Shown here piece after piece: positions 22,128 to 34,734 of a DNA stretch of 64,000 nt. Location of the stretch: NCBI GenBank assembly GCA_010645155.1, contig JAAGOF010000204.1, positions 965,634 to 1,029,633 on the forward strand, written 5' to 3'. Under the pieces are notes generated by a model. It had not been told where the DNA came from, searched no databases, and was given only the letters and a program-made list of their open reading frames with translations. This DNA comes from Tigriopus japonicus (lineage: Eukaryota > Arthropoda > Copepoda > Harpacticoida > Harpacticidae). The stretch's first letter is position 1. Each line of letters begins with the position of its first letter. A program made the translations under genes and the position numbers.

Positions 22128-24673
22128 CGAGTTTGTTCCCTCAGCGGTTTGTTGGTACCTGGCATCCATGACTACATAAGTAAGTTACGATGAAAACTCT
22201 TGTCGGAAAGGTTGAGTAATTTCTATCTGGTACTTGGCTCGAGAGAATCATCAAAGTTGGGAATATTGCGTTTCTAAGAACCGATATTAAACAGCTTAGG
22301 CGCTAGTGCGTGGGAAAGTGGATTATTGATTATCCCTTACCTTTCCCTAATAATTATTGCGGGCTCTCATCATAACAACTATTACCCAGAATCAAGGCTA
22401 GTGTACTAGGTGATTATTATATTTTGTCATAACCTCAGAAATCGGAAGACTTTAATTTAGATGGGCCATAGAAAGGAAATACTAGAGTTTAGTTATGCTT
22501 GGATAATTTAATCCATCGTAAATGTTGGTTTTGTAACGCTCTTAAAATGGTTATTATTGAAGCTAGAGTTGTAAGAACCAAGGTCACTTAATATCAAGTT
22601 AACACTTGAAATTCCATTCCAAACAATACGTTTAATATCTGTTTCATTTTTGATAGGAATGGAACACCAAGTAGTTTTGCAAACTCTTGAAATATTGAAA
22701 CTTTCCAAGTCTACAAATACCTACTCGCTGGAAAGTCAAGTGCCTTATTGTGCTTGATTACGGATGTTTTAGTCAAGACCTTATGTAATGCAAAGTCTAC
22801 CAGAGCACCTTTTTATTTATTGTATGTTGTCTCATTTCAGTTTATTGCATTAGCCGGAGAGTGAGCCTTTTTTGAATGAGCTGTGTGTCACGCTCAACAA
22901 ACAGCACCAGAAATCTCTTTTCCGATTGGCTTCAGGAAAACCTAGATTGGTTGAAGATTGAGCTTGAGCGAAAAGGAAGTCTTTTTTGAAGCCTCCAGTA
23001 CTTTTCTGCAAAAGATTAAGTACAATGAATGATAGCACAACTTCAAAGCTGGCGATCAATTAAATGAACACCAATTCGATCAGGATTACGTAGATAACCT
23101 ACGTCGTAAAAATTGATTTACCAAATTTAAGCCTAACCCCACCAAAGTTGCAATGCATTCCGGAAAGAGCGTGTCTTGGCAGATAGACGTTTGACATTGC
23201 TTGATGAGATTGGATTTTCCAGAGCCTTTCCTAATTCCTATACAAAATAAGAATTGACGGCCCAAAATGGGAAACCTGATATCAGAACGATTTCCTGTCC
23301 CTCTGAGCCAATCAATGGTGGGCCGCACGAGGTTGGCTTTTCTGTAGCACAATATAAATCCAATAAAGTCGAGACAATTGCCAAGGCCCCAAAAGACCTT
23401 GAAAAGACAAGAAGTCTCTGCCTCTCGAGGGAGCTCAGCACATTTCTAGAATTGGATTGTCGGTCTCGCGTCAAGGCTGTTTCGAATCGTGAAGGCCTGA
23501 GTCAAAAACATCCTTTGAAGAGCTAAGATTCTAACGTAAGACTTCACTTTGGCGCATTCCCCGCGTTCTTTTCTTTATTTCTTCCAATTTGATCAAATCC
23601 ATCTTTGATCCGTCTTCCAGACTCGAAGTCAAAAACAAATAACATTTGATAACGCACTTCAATAAAGGCTTTTTATTCTACGAGTTTCCACGAACTAAGG
23701 GACTGGAGTGTAGTCGATGAAAATTGTTGCTCCCCTCTCGTAATGCCTGTGCATTTAATATGATTTTTATTCAGTGGCAGCTTCATCAAGTCAGAAAAGG
23801 GATTTAGTCACTCCATTATGGAAATGACATTCAAATGGAAAAGGTCTGGATTGGCTCTCGTCTCTGGCCTTTGTAGTTGGTCGGTGCCAATTGGCAGCTG
23901 CTCCGGTGATTCCGACTCACAACTTTTGTCACTTTTATATTAACAACCAACGCCCTTGGGACCCAACAACCACGGTCCAGTGAAATGCCCTTTTTCTGAG
24001 TAAAATCAATTACTGACAATCGCATTCAGAATCATACGCTGAAAGCGATTCTTTCTTGATCTTCGTAACGTGTCACACACGACTTGAGATGTACTATTCC
24101 ATGATTTGTACCAGCAAGAACCTGTCCGCCCCTTTGACTCTTGTCTTGGAGCTGAGAAACAACATGCAATAATACACTGAGGCACAATATTCTGGTCACG
24201 ACTTCTCTTTGGAGAGACACAAAGAGTTTCGATTGGGCCCCTTTTGTATCATTCTGAATAATGCCCAGTCGCCCCTTGAGAGTCCAGAGTCATTAGATGC
24301 CAAGTCTCTGAGCAATGAACATGCACATGAAGCCAAGGACACGAAGGATATGTGTTCCATCCCAGGTCATGGATGGAAGGAAGCCTTGCTCTGTTCCCAA
24401 TTAATGTCATTAAAAAAGTTGTGACAAGCGTCTTCTTGGAAATTTGTTCTTGAGGGTTGGAAATTTGAGCGAAATTCCGTCAAATTAAAAGTTTGGCCTT
24501 CCTATCATGAGATGACAAGAATGAGAACAGTTATTCTCAGCTCTAAAGTGGAATTGAATGTGAACTGAATGCTACCAAAAGTGACCATGAGCTGGGGACG
24601 ACAAAACTGTTTTGACGTGAGCCCTTTGGAACACGAGCTGATGCCTCGAAAAAACTTTTAGTGGCTCTGAAAC
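22128..24673. other. No gene recognised; presumed upstream region of gene A
   Basis: Short ORFs on both strands (for example 22508-22708 and 23086-23526) without recognisable domains. No repeats were identified. Confidence 0.35.
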
Positions 24674-26768
24674 ATGGGCAAAACCCAATTATGTGGAACT
24701 GTCAAAGTCAAGGATCGTTCGTCTGGCTGGAAACGCCAAGGTCGGGCCAGAAAAAGAGAACCTAACGCATGTTGGGAAAATCCATATGTTCCAATTTTGT
24801 ATCGTTCCCATCATCATCGTCATCATCATCATCGCTACCACAATCATCACCACCACCGACCTAGACGCCCGACAATCATCCAGAATTTTTACCACGACCT
24901 ACCAAATTCTGGTCGTCTTCTCGATCATGGCAGGAGATCTTTCCTCGCGCCTCCGTCCTTGTCCATGCTGAAGGCACTTCTAGAGAGTGACTACTTCAGA
25001 GGGCCCTTGTCCCCTGAAGCGCCGCCGCGGCCTTGTGTCGCGACCAAACCTCATGCATGGAATAAGTCGAAAAAGAACCAAAACCCAAATGGGAACGCCG
25101 CCAACTCTCGGGCGACGAAGGAGAAAAAGAGGATCTTTCCCTCGTTTCCTTGGTGGTTGAGGACCTCTTTTGAGGCGAGGCAAGCCCAGAGAAGCAGGAA
25201 TATAAACAGCACTCTCGACGACCATCACCGAGGAGGACGAAGAGTAACAGGAATTGGAGGCAGGGGAAAACGACAAAGCGAAACAGGGAACTCTTCAGCT
25301 GACTTCTTCTATCTTCCCTCTTGTCTCCCTTCCTCCCGCTTCTCCTCATGGAAACGAGGCCTATTCCTGCACGGAGAAGGTGGAGGAGAACCACCCAGAG
25401 AAAAATACTTGGACGAGAACGGAAAAAGAGGAAAGGGAAGAACAATTCAAATCCGAGTGGAGAACGAAAGAGGAAGGAGCTTCCGAAGTAATTCGTTGGG
25501 CTCGCAAAAGTTCCAAATTGGAAGGAACGGCCGTCAAAATCGGCGAATTGAGAAAGACGTGAGGAGCAGAAGCTCCTTGTCTCTGGATAGAATGTTAGCT
25601 CCACCTGTGCTACTAACAACGCCATCCCCGGATGATGGACAATCTAATTTCCTGACACCACATCGATTCCGTGACCAGAGGTCCAATAGCTGTGTTAGTG
25701 ACAGTGCCGCACTCATCAGTCCCGACCACCGTCGACCATCCACAATATCGTGCGGACCAACCCTGGCTCGATATGCTGGGCCGGGACCGGGGCCCCAAAG
25801 AGCCTATCTGATTCGAGAACGAGCCACTGGTGAAGAAACGGTGGTGACTATGTCGGGGGTGCGATCCCCGGTGGTTGGGGCCCGGACAGTTGTCAACAAG
25901 ATACCCTCATTCTACGCCAACGCCCAATTTGTGTCTCAACGACCTGGCGGTCGGAATGGTATTATTCCGTCTGGCCCTCTGGACGGAGGTCAAAGAGCCA
26001 AGTGCTCGAGCTTTGATGATGAGTACATCCAATACAACTCCTTAATGTCTCCCTCCGACTACAAACGACGTTTCTCGGAGATGGTGAATGCCCAGGACGT
26101 GATTGCAGCGAATCGATTAGAGAAAGTGTACCAACAATACCGACGTCAAGCTCACGCTGCTTCGGATGACACCATGAGAGCTGCATCGGACAAACTTGAA
26201 GAATGGATGATGCATAGAGACATCAAAAGACGCCGATCCTGTGCCGTGGGAGACTTTGCCACTCAGACTGGAGCAAGAAGCAAAACCCCTTATCTCATGC
26301 CACAAGGTAAGATTTCCAGGGCGCATAGTCAGGTTGGCACCGGTCTAGACATTCCCAATTCAGCCACCCTGAATGAATTCTTAATCCGCCGAAACAGCAG
26401 TCGCAGAAGCACCCGCAGTGCCAAGTGTTACCCGGGTGGCACTCGAAGTCGCCGTGAAAGTGTCCTTCCAGGAGGTGGTGGAAGTGGTTATGGTGCCAAT
26501 AACAATCACTCCAAGAGGAATGGTAGCTATAACAACACGGATGTAGAACTCGCAGCTGAGCGTCTCAAGGCAGAGTTGGCGGTGGAGGCTGGCCTTCTGC
26601 CGCTCACACCCGTTGACGATGATGACTTTGCACCACCTTCTGAGAAGGAGAGGCAACGAATCGTCCTTATTGTGAGTTGTGTTGCCTTAGCCATCACGGT
26701 ATTGGCTGCTTCATTGGTTGGGCTTAGCCTTGGAATGTCGCATATGCTGGAGGAGCTTAATCCGAAAG
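24674..26768 (+). CDS. Gene A: large exon of a putative type II membrane protein
   Basis: The frame is open for 698 codons from an ATG and ends at a donor (CCGAAAG/GTATGT) with one base of a split codon. Early residues include a His-rich run translated from a CAT/CAC microsatellite (24808-24865) and very basic, Ser-rich sequence. This part could be 5' UTR, because a later in-frame ATG at 25592 (MLAPPVLLTTPSPDDG) and another at 25852 are also credible starts. The middle is Ser/Arg/Gly-rich and probably disordered, with several RRxS motifs that kinases could use (RRRS, RRES). Near the end, EKERQR precedes a helix at about residues 663-685 (IVLIVSCVALAITVLAASLV). The remaining protein probably lies in the 57059-57402 exon. 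Family not recognised. Confidence 0.72.
24808..24865. repeat. CAT/CAC microsatellite
   Basis: Imperfect CAT, CGT and CAC trinucleotides. Read in the gene A frame it gives a His-rich tract. Its simple nature is one reason to doubt that the first ATG is the true start. Confidence 0.7.
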
Positions 26769-29700
26769 GTATGTTCATTTTTTGATTCCTCACTGGATAT
26801 TAATCTTATATAATCTGCACTGCGCATCAATTGTCGGAATCATGTGAATCGAGTTATGCAAGGAAAATTAGGTCCGTATCTTTACGAATGCCCCTCTCTC
26901 TCACATACATACCACTTCAAATGAAGTTGATTTTCGGATTGATTGAGACCCCCCTTTAGACAATTTTGTCCTCGCATCACATTATCAGTCAAGTTCATAG
27001 AGCTCATCAAACGTTCCTTTGATATTTGGAAGGCATGCAGACGGGTTCATGTCGACAAGATTACTTGGTAGACTTTCTCCAAAGTATCGATAGCCTTTAC
27101 CACCAACCAAATACTAATCCGCCCTCGTTTCTTTGACGACCTCGAATAACCAAGTTACTCTGACTTGACGCTCGCCCTTTGAGTTTTCCCGTGGTCTCAG
27201 TGACTCGCTTTGTGTACTGTATCTCGTCCAGGGGATAGTGGAAGAAAAAGTTTCATCAGACCCAAGGGGGAAGGAGGTGGAGGAGGCTCTTGCTTTTCCA
27301 ATATCTCCGAGCCTGTTGCCCAATTCAGCCCAAGTTCTCATCCGTTCGTTTGTTCCATCGCCGACTTTCTCGTTGTCATAGGTGTTCCGACAACATTTTG
27401 ATCCAACTTTGCGCTCTTCATCATTTCCTTTGCAACCATTCTTGGGGGAATAATCTGGTCTTGTCTCTCGGAAACGAGTTGCTTTTACAATGAAGAGGAT
27501 CTACTGGCTGATCTTTGTTTTGACGTGATGCTATATTTTTCTGAGTACCACATCGATTGTAATGCATTCAAACCGTAGGAGTAAGGGTAAAATTCAGATG
27601 CATTTCTTAGAGACTGGAGGTAACTAAGTAACTTTAGTAACATCATCAAAGTTATTGGTCAAATGCCCAGTGTGCCAAAACTTGGCTCCGGTTTTTAACA
27701 GATGTTAGCTCGGAAAGTGACATTCGCTTCTTAATAAGAAGAGAATGCATATGTTGCCCCTTTCCAAAAGTACGCTTTGTGTATTGAGTATACTGCTCGG
27801 ATGTTGAAAGGACCAGGATCAGGCATTTTGTTCCGACGAGTAGAATTCTCGAAAAGAGATGTCTGTGACAATGCCCAAGGGCGATGGAGCAAGAAATGGA
27901 TGGCAGTTTTTCTTCCAATTGGTGTTCACACAAGTAATTCCGAGTAAACGCCCAGAGATTCGAGCTTGTCTGTTCGTTTGACGCCCATGGGATAAAAAAC
28001 TCAAGAGGTTTTTATTTTGGGGTGAGCTCCATGGTCTTCCAAGGTTTTCTTTGAATTGCCTCCGCTTTGATCAAACCCGATTATCTTCATGATGGTCACT
28101 GGTTGTCGCAAAGCAATATCGCAAGGTGGAACGAGGGCACTTCACGTTCCAAGTTGGCGCCAATTGAGTGTCAAAAATGACCCTCACTCTGGAAATTTAT
28201 GACTTTTCTTGCAACGGGAGTGGGAAATTCTTTCTCCTCTTTTTCTTTTCATTTTCATCGCTATTTTGAACCAGGGGACGTGTTTTGGGAGAAGGAAGAA
28301 GGAAGCTTCCTGGGAAAAAAGTTTCCTTTTTCGCTCGGCAAAGATATTTTCCAAGCCATTCTAAAATCCCAAAACTCTCGTTTCCTCTTTGAAAGTAAAG
28401 TGGAAATGTAATAAGTTCTTTCTAACTCGTTCCTAACTCATTTGAACGCTATTCTTTCCTTTGGGGTCCAAAGGCATTCAGAGTCGAAAGTCTTCCAAAA
28501 GATTTGACCCTCAAACTCAAGAGCAGTTCGTTTCAAAGGTAGGAGGACTTGATAGGCTTTTCAAGTACTTAGCATGTACTTTGGTCCTTTGTGTGCCATG
28601 AGCTTCTCAGTCTGTCAACATGTAAAACTACACCAAATATCTTATAACAAGTGCGGATCACCGAAGTGTTTCAATGAACCATCGTTTGTTTGACCTTCTT
28701 TTTGATTCAATGGACACCGTTTGTGTACAAGAGGCTTCAAAAATATCCAATACGGAAACGATAGCCGATCAGCGGAGTCATTTAGTTATGGAGGGATTAC
28801 AATTAACTCTCATATCGTCCTTGATGGATATGTCTCGAAAAGTGACAGCAATGGAGATGGATTCGACTCGTAATCAAAGTACATTCCCCTCCGTTTTTTG
28901 TGAGTGCTCTGCAAAGAGACAATACTTCAAATGGAATGTGACCTTGTAATGGACATCATGCATGTGATAAAATACCCTCTTTCCTGGCCCTTGTGTTTAA
29001 AGAAGGCTCTAAAACCGACTCATGTGTCCAGAAACTTCCCGGAAGAACCAGGGATGGGCTTTTATAACCTAGTTGGGATTGTGTTTATTGACTACTTCAT
29101 GTACTCGTCATCCTTAATCTCGGGGTTTCCCCAGTGATAAAAGTCTCTCTTTCTCCAAAGAAGAGTGTCCAAATCCAAGAACACTGACGAAAGAACTACA
29201 TCATTGTTGTATTAGGAACTATCGGAAAACCAAGCAGAAGGTGTTATTGACAGAACCTTTTTTGACTCTCTTGTTATAATAAATGAATGAATGCGGCAAA
29301 CGTGTCCGATGCAACTTCTTTGGGTGGAGAGTACTTACTTAAAAGGATGATGATACTTGACTCAACCCTGGAAAAAGGATAAATTTACAAAAATTTCTAC
29401 CTGGGGTATTTTGCTTCAAAGTCTTCATTTGGTTCTTTCTAAGATGAAAGCCACCTTTCTTACTTGGCTAGTTTCATATATAATGCAGTGTATGAGATAT
29501 GCATTACTTAGGACCAATATGGAACCAATCCAATCTTTCGAGCATACTTGGGGAGATACACGTCCCTTCTTGGTTCCTCTGCACTTGGTCTCAATGTAGT
29601 AAGCTGAGCTGAGAGAAGCCATTATTTGTGGAACAGAGCATGACAGTCGTTGATATGCGCAGTCATTTTTTGGTCGGTTTTACTACTCATTCTAGCAAGA

Positions 29701-32146
29701 GAGACTTTCAGACGAAGACATGTACGTATGATGTCAGTACATGAAGAGCACCTTTTATGAAAAATGTGGAACTGTGTGATGAACTCAAGAGATACTGAAA
29801 AGACACTACACTTCCACGAATTAAATTAAAGCGAACTTCACGACTCTTGAATGAAATGTAAAAGCCAGCTTGCACTTCATTAGTTGAATGGAGACAAAGG
29901 TTAATCCTTTAGGTGAGCACACATTTCCGGAAAGTGGTATTGGTTCCAAGATTCTTTGGCTAAATTTTAAAATAAATATTTAAGGCAAGTGTCTTTGAGA
30001 ATTGTCCGGCAATGGAAATTCAGCTCATTAAGCAAGCTTATCCTTCTCTAAAATGAAAAATCTCAGTTGTCAGAGGATGCAAACGAAAGCCATTTGTATC
30101 CCTTCCGTCACTTCATAACTCTTCAAGTTCTAATTCAAACTCGGCCAGATTCCACGTTTCCGCCAACGTGTTCAAATTGATGCTCGGTTGTCTAAAACGG
30201 TGCACTTTTCCATGAATTTTATTCCCATGAACTGCGTCCTAACCTCGTCTTGTCTAAAAATAGGCCAGGAAGTTACTTGGAGATCTCGCTAATAAGGGGA
30301 CATGGAAGCCTTCTTTCCAACCTTGAAAGGCAACGAGGCATGTTTCGAGCGATAGTACTTTGATTTCGAATACTTTTTAAGAACTTAACATTGAGAATGT
30401 ACGCGAAAGGCTTTTGCTTATTTGTCACTTGTTATGAATAATTCCTCTAAATTGACCGCTTTCATCGGCCGTACAACGGCATCTTAATTCATTTCTAGAT
30501 TGCTAATCTATTGTAGTTAGAAAACATTTCGTCTCGAATCAAAATATCAAATTTGCCAATGTTAAAATTGGCGATGTCAAAAATTTTCTTTAAGTTTTTA
30601 GAACTTGTTTTCGTCTCGTGGTATTTGGTACTTGAATTAGAATTATTTTGTTGAATATTTTGAAGAATTGTCCGTTCCATGGAATTCATTCTTTATTCAG
30701 TGGGCAAACTAAATTCGCTCCAAGGGACGCACGTTCTGTCACCATGGCAAAAAACGGTTGACGGTGCCATCAAGTGACTATTTCCGACTTCGATATTAAA
30801 TCTCATAATTGCATAGTACATAATTGGTTGGAAGAACTAACTCGTGTCCATTTACTGCAGTAGTCTATGGCTTATTCAATCATGGTATAGTTCCTCCGAA
30901 GCCTTCCAAAGAGTCTAACGCCCAACTTATCTATGCAAGATAAGACGGCATGTGCGTCTCGACGACCTTGTTCCACTCAGGATTATATTAAGCCCTTACA
31001 TTCATATGGCCAAGAAAGCAAGAGATGAATAATCTACTAACCTTCCTGTTTACAGTAGTTCATTCATGAACGTGTAAATACCCATCCATGTGTGTGCCTT
31101 GCATCTCTCAACTTTGATTATTCCGCTTTCGTCATGAGATTGAGAACGGCGGGAAAGTGCCTTCAAGCTAATTTCGTTAGATCTGCTCATCCTACTACTC
31201 ATGCACCTACTGCATGCACCCAGGAACGAACAGCTAACTCTCTTCTGTCTTTGACAGCTTGGGAACCACCTCAAACTGGAATGGTGTCTCCACTTTCCAT
31301 GGCCAAGTACGTACATTCGAGAAACCTTTCCAACTTTCGATCCGCTCTCCAAACGACAGAGAACTAGGGAGAGAGAGCCAGCAACATTTCCAGTGGAGAT
31401 CCCTGTTCCAAATCGAGTATTATTTGGTGGAATGCCATTCTCATGGTTCAAATATACATTCAAGGAAATGGAATTGCCATGGTTGAGTATGCAACAATTT
31501 GGCGAAAGGCTGGAGAGTGAAATGAGTAGAGCTTTCGTTAAGAAGACTGAAACTGGAAACGGTTGTTGTGGTTGCCCTTGGGAATTGCTAGTTTGTCCGG
31601 ATAATTGGCATACAATGATCCAGTCTCGCTTTGTTCCATTTCATTCAATTGTCAGACAAAATATGCTTCTAAATGAGTTTTGAGGAACTTCATGAGCATT
31701 TCATCTCTTATCGTAAAACTCCAAAAAATCACTGAAACATCTTAAAATACCACTTATGTAAATGGTTTTCATTGATTGAATAATTCCTTTCTAAAGAGAG
31801 GGAGGAACCTGGTTCTATTTTTTGATCTCTGAAAAAAATGGCAGAGGCCATTTGCCAAAGAAACACCATCATATTCCACGTAAAAAAGTTGTTGTAATCA
31901 TTTAAAAAATAGTGCTACTGGATTCGTGGGTCGGGCAACCTTTGGCAAGTTGGATGGGCTCACTCCATCCATTAGAAAAAAGGAAGTGCTGGAAATTTCG
32001 TCAAAGATTTAGCAGATTTCTTTTCAGAAATAAAGAAGGACAAGAATACATATTATTGTAAATGCTGAGGCAATGAGAACTTGTTGGAATCGTTAGTAGG
32101 CATTTAATATTGTTCTTTACTTCATATTTTGATTTATCATTTCGAT
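26769..32146. other. Presumed first part of the large gene A intron
   Basis: It starts with GTATGT. More than 5 kb follows with only short unassigned ORFs (for example 28674-28949 and 31393-31683). None shows a recognisable domain or splice pair. No transposon ends were found in this part. Confidence 0.4.
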
Positions 32147-32380
32147 CAGGGTTCGGCAACCTGTGGGCCCAATAGTGGTCATTTGTGAGCCCAGGAGCTA
32201 CGGAGAAAGTTTGAAAAAGTGGGCCCGAGAGCCATACATAGCCATACTGTACTCATGGGCCCAAAGCTCTTTTATCGCTTATGTGTGGGCCCCTAAACCT
32301 ACCATTGTCCACTTGGTGGGCCCCTGACAATACGAATCATATTTCGTGGGCCTTGACCCAAGAGAGGTTGCTGACCCCTG
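32147..32380. mobile_element. hAT MITE, family M2 copy 2
   Basis: The ends read CAGGGTTCGGCAAC and, complemented, CAGGGGTCAGCAAC. The 8-bp flanks ATTTCGAT and ATTTAGAT agree at 6 of 8 positions. The interior shares the GTGGGCC word pattern and order with 5750-6039 but lacks its internal tandem insert. Confidence 0.85.
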
Positions 32381-33094
32381 ATTTAGATCGATCACCATTC
32401 TTGATTTGGACAGAAATCCAAAATCAGTTACAATGGTTCGAAAAGCATTTTAAACGCTTTGTTTAAATGCTTTTCGCACCTTTTTGAATATTTCCAATGT
32501 TATGAATTGAAATCATTCAAAGATTTTGGCTTCAATGTCTTGAGTTCAACGCTCAATTCGAGTCAGAAGAGTCGAGTAACTGGCATCATGCGAAAGAAAC
32601 TTAGCATTGCATTACTTTGAGCAGGGATAACCTATATAATAGTATAAATACTGGATAAGAACTCGCGGAATTTCCTAGCTCGCAACCTCACACGGATGAG
32701 GCCGAGAGTTCGTAAGTAAACAAGAAGTACAAACAGCCATGTTGGGAGTGGAAAATCAAACGGAAATCGACCAAGAGTCCAAAAGATAGTGCGCCAATCG
32801 GGGTTTACTGTGTTTCAAGCGGGTCCAGCCAAGTCCTAGCCTTGGTAAAGGTCAACCCCACGTCCCAAAATCAGTCTGATGTGGGTGTTTCGAAGACATC
32901 AAGTTCAGCCAAGAACGAGTGAATGAAATAGTGAATGAATGAATGAGCACATCATGGAGTGCGACTGAACCCCCCACAAGGTGTCTTTTCTACAAGATGA
33001 CGATCAAAGTGATCAAATCAAATCTGATGATGACTAGATTACCTGCTACAACCTTCGGAAGTGATAGACCTAACTAAAGCAAAAAGAACGAATA
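32381..33094. other. No gene recognised
   Basis: Non-coding. A short perfect inverted word, GAAAAGCATTTTAAACG with its partner CGTTTAAATGCTTTTC-like sequence, lies near 32440-32476. Confidence 0.4.
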
Positions 33095-33640
33095 TGGACC
33101 AGAATCTGAGCCCAAATTCCTCTTTTGTGCAAAAGGATTAAGAACAAACTTTCCCACGGACCAAAACGGGGAATTTCTTTACGCTCATCCATTACAAAAC
33201 TTGAACAACTGAAGAATATCTTACCATTCCTTGAATTATCAACAACAAAATAGCGGGCTTTTCCGAGCTTATCTATTATCCGATTTGAACGTCTTATTAA
33301 TATCTTTGAACTTACAATTGAACCCATCCATGTATTATCCTGAACTTAACTAACACATGCCAAACTTTGTATGAAATCAAGTTTGTTTTAGGTTTTGTCA
33401 CCTTGGCATTGTTCTATAAATGATGTTCCATCCTCGAATTTCTTTTATATATGGTTGTGTCTTTTAGTTCAGGATAATTCAAGGACAGGTAAGATATTCT
33501 TAGGTTGTTCAAGTTGTCTAATGGATGAGCGCAATAAAAATCCCCGTTTTGATCCGGAGGAGAGTTTCTGGGGTAAATTTGGTTCCTTTCCAAGAGGAAT
33601 CTGCGTTCGCATTAAGGTCCACATAAAACAAAGAAAGAAG
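33095..33640. repeat. Inverted duplication with related short ORFs in both arms
   Basis: The left arm (33095-33350, read on the minus strand) and right arm (33465-33640, plus strand) share GATAATTCAAGGA, GGTAAGATATTCTT, GTTGTTCAAGTT and AATGGATGAGCG in order. The left arm has about 95 extra bp between two GATAAT words, which looks like a deletion in the right arm. Both arms are open in the same frame: VDNSRNGKIFFSCSSFVMDE on the left (minus strand ORF 33070-33327) and QDNSRTGKIFLGCSSCLMDE on the right (33395-33715). A faint resemblance to FLYWCH-type zinc fingers is possible but unproven. Likely a transposon-derived fragment. Confidence 0.65.
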
Positions 33641-34734
33641 TCCTCAGTGTCAAGAATTCCATCAAATGAAGAACAAATTAAGATGAACTCAAAACATATC
33701 AGGTGTGCCTACTAGCAATGGATGGGCTCAATATTTTGATTTGCTTTTCGACTCAGTCAGCCCAATCTGGTGATCTGACAATCTAACCCGGATTACATGG
33801 ACCCTCTCAAAGTATTGAGAATGAAATGCTCCCACCAAGATTGAATTGTGTGGATTTTTTGACTCAATTTGATTGTTAATTCCTGGACAAAGGGATCTAA
33901 GAACTAAGAAGATCAATCAAACCCTATCAAGCACGTAGAGCCTATCCCTGCAATGAAAAGACATGATCCTCTGGTCCTGAAGACCCTTAGCCCCAGTCCT
34001 GCGTGGTCCTGACCTTCTTGAGCCCCAAGACTTGAAACATTTTCAATCAAATCCACAATCCAGGATTTAATCCTCATGTTTTTCACTTATTTTGTCTCAA
34101 GGACGTCGTGATTGCCTTTGTTCCAATTCCAATCCGGATCAGATGGCTGATCTGATCCAGAACCGTCAAAAGTGCCCTTCAATAGTTACAACCAACAGCA
34201 TCTCCGACTTGGACTCCATCTTGTTTCAAAATGAGACTATTCTCATTCCTTCATTTTCCTATAGAAATGGTTCCTGCGTCGTGGAGGTGCTGAAGAGGAT
34301 GGAAGAGGAGTAACCCTCCAGATATCACCACAGATACTTCTATTTAGCATTGTTTCACAGAAGTTGGACTAATGGGTGAAGCAAGATTCCATCTATGTAT
34401 TTTCCTGATTGTTAAGAGGACTAAAATCCTTTGGAGAGCTGAATGTCAAACGTTCATGAGACGAGTAAAAGGAGTGCTGCGACCTCTAAAACCAAGGTGA
34501 AGAACAATTAGTCAATAAATATTAACACAAAAAGTTTGACTGAATTCTTTCAAGATGCATGTTTAACAGTTTTATTCGTTAATAAGGAATGAATGACATT
34601 GTTTCAAAATATAACCTCGGCCTCATACCATTTTTTCAAAAATCGGAGTTCGTGTCCACCCCTTTCAGGGGTTCCTGCTTTGAGTTACGCAGAACTGCAG
34701 AAAGGTAGACAACACCTCAAAAACTAGAAACACT
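33641..34734. other. No gene recognised
   Basis: Short ORFs such as 34092-34313 (73 codons) have no recognisable domain. No repeat structure seen. Confidence 0.35.

Noticed and set aside
24996..25625. 209-codon minus-strand ORF opposite gene A
   Set aside because: Antisense shadow of Arg/Ser/Gly-rich coding sequence. No stop or start logic of its own and no domain.
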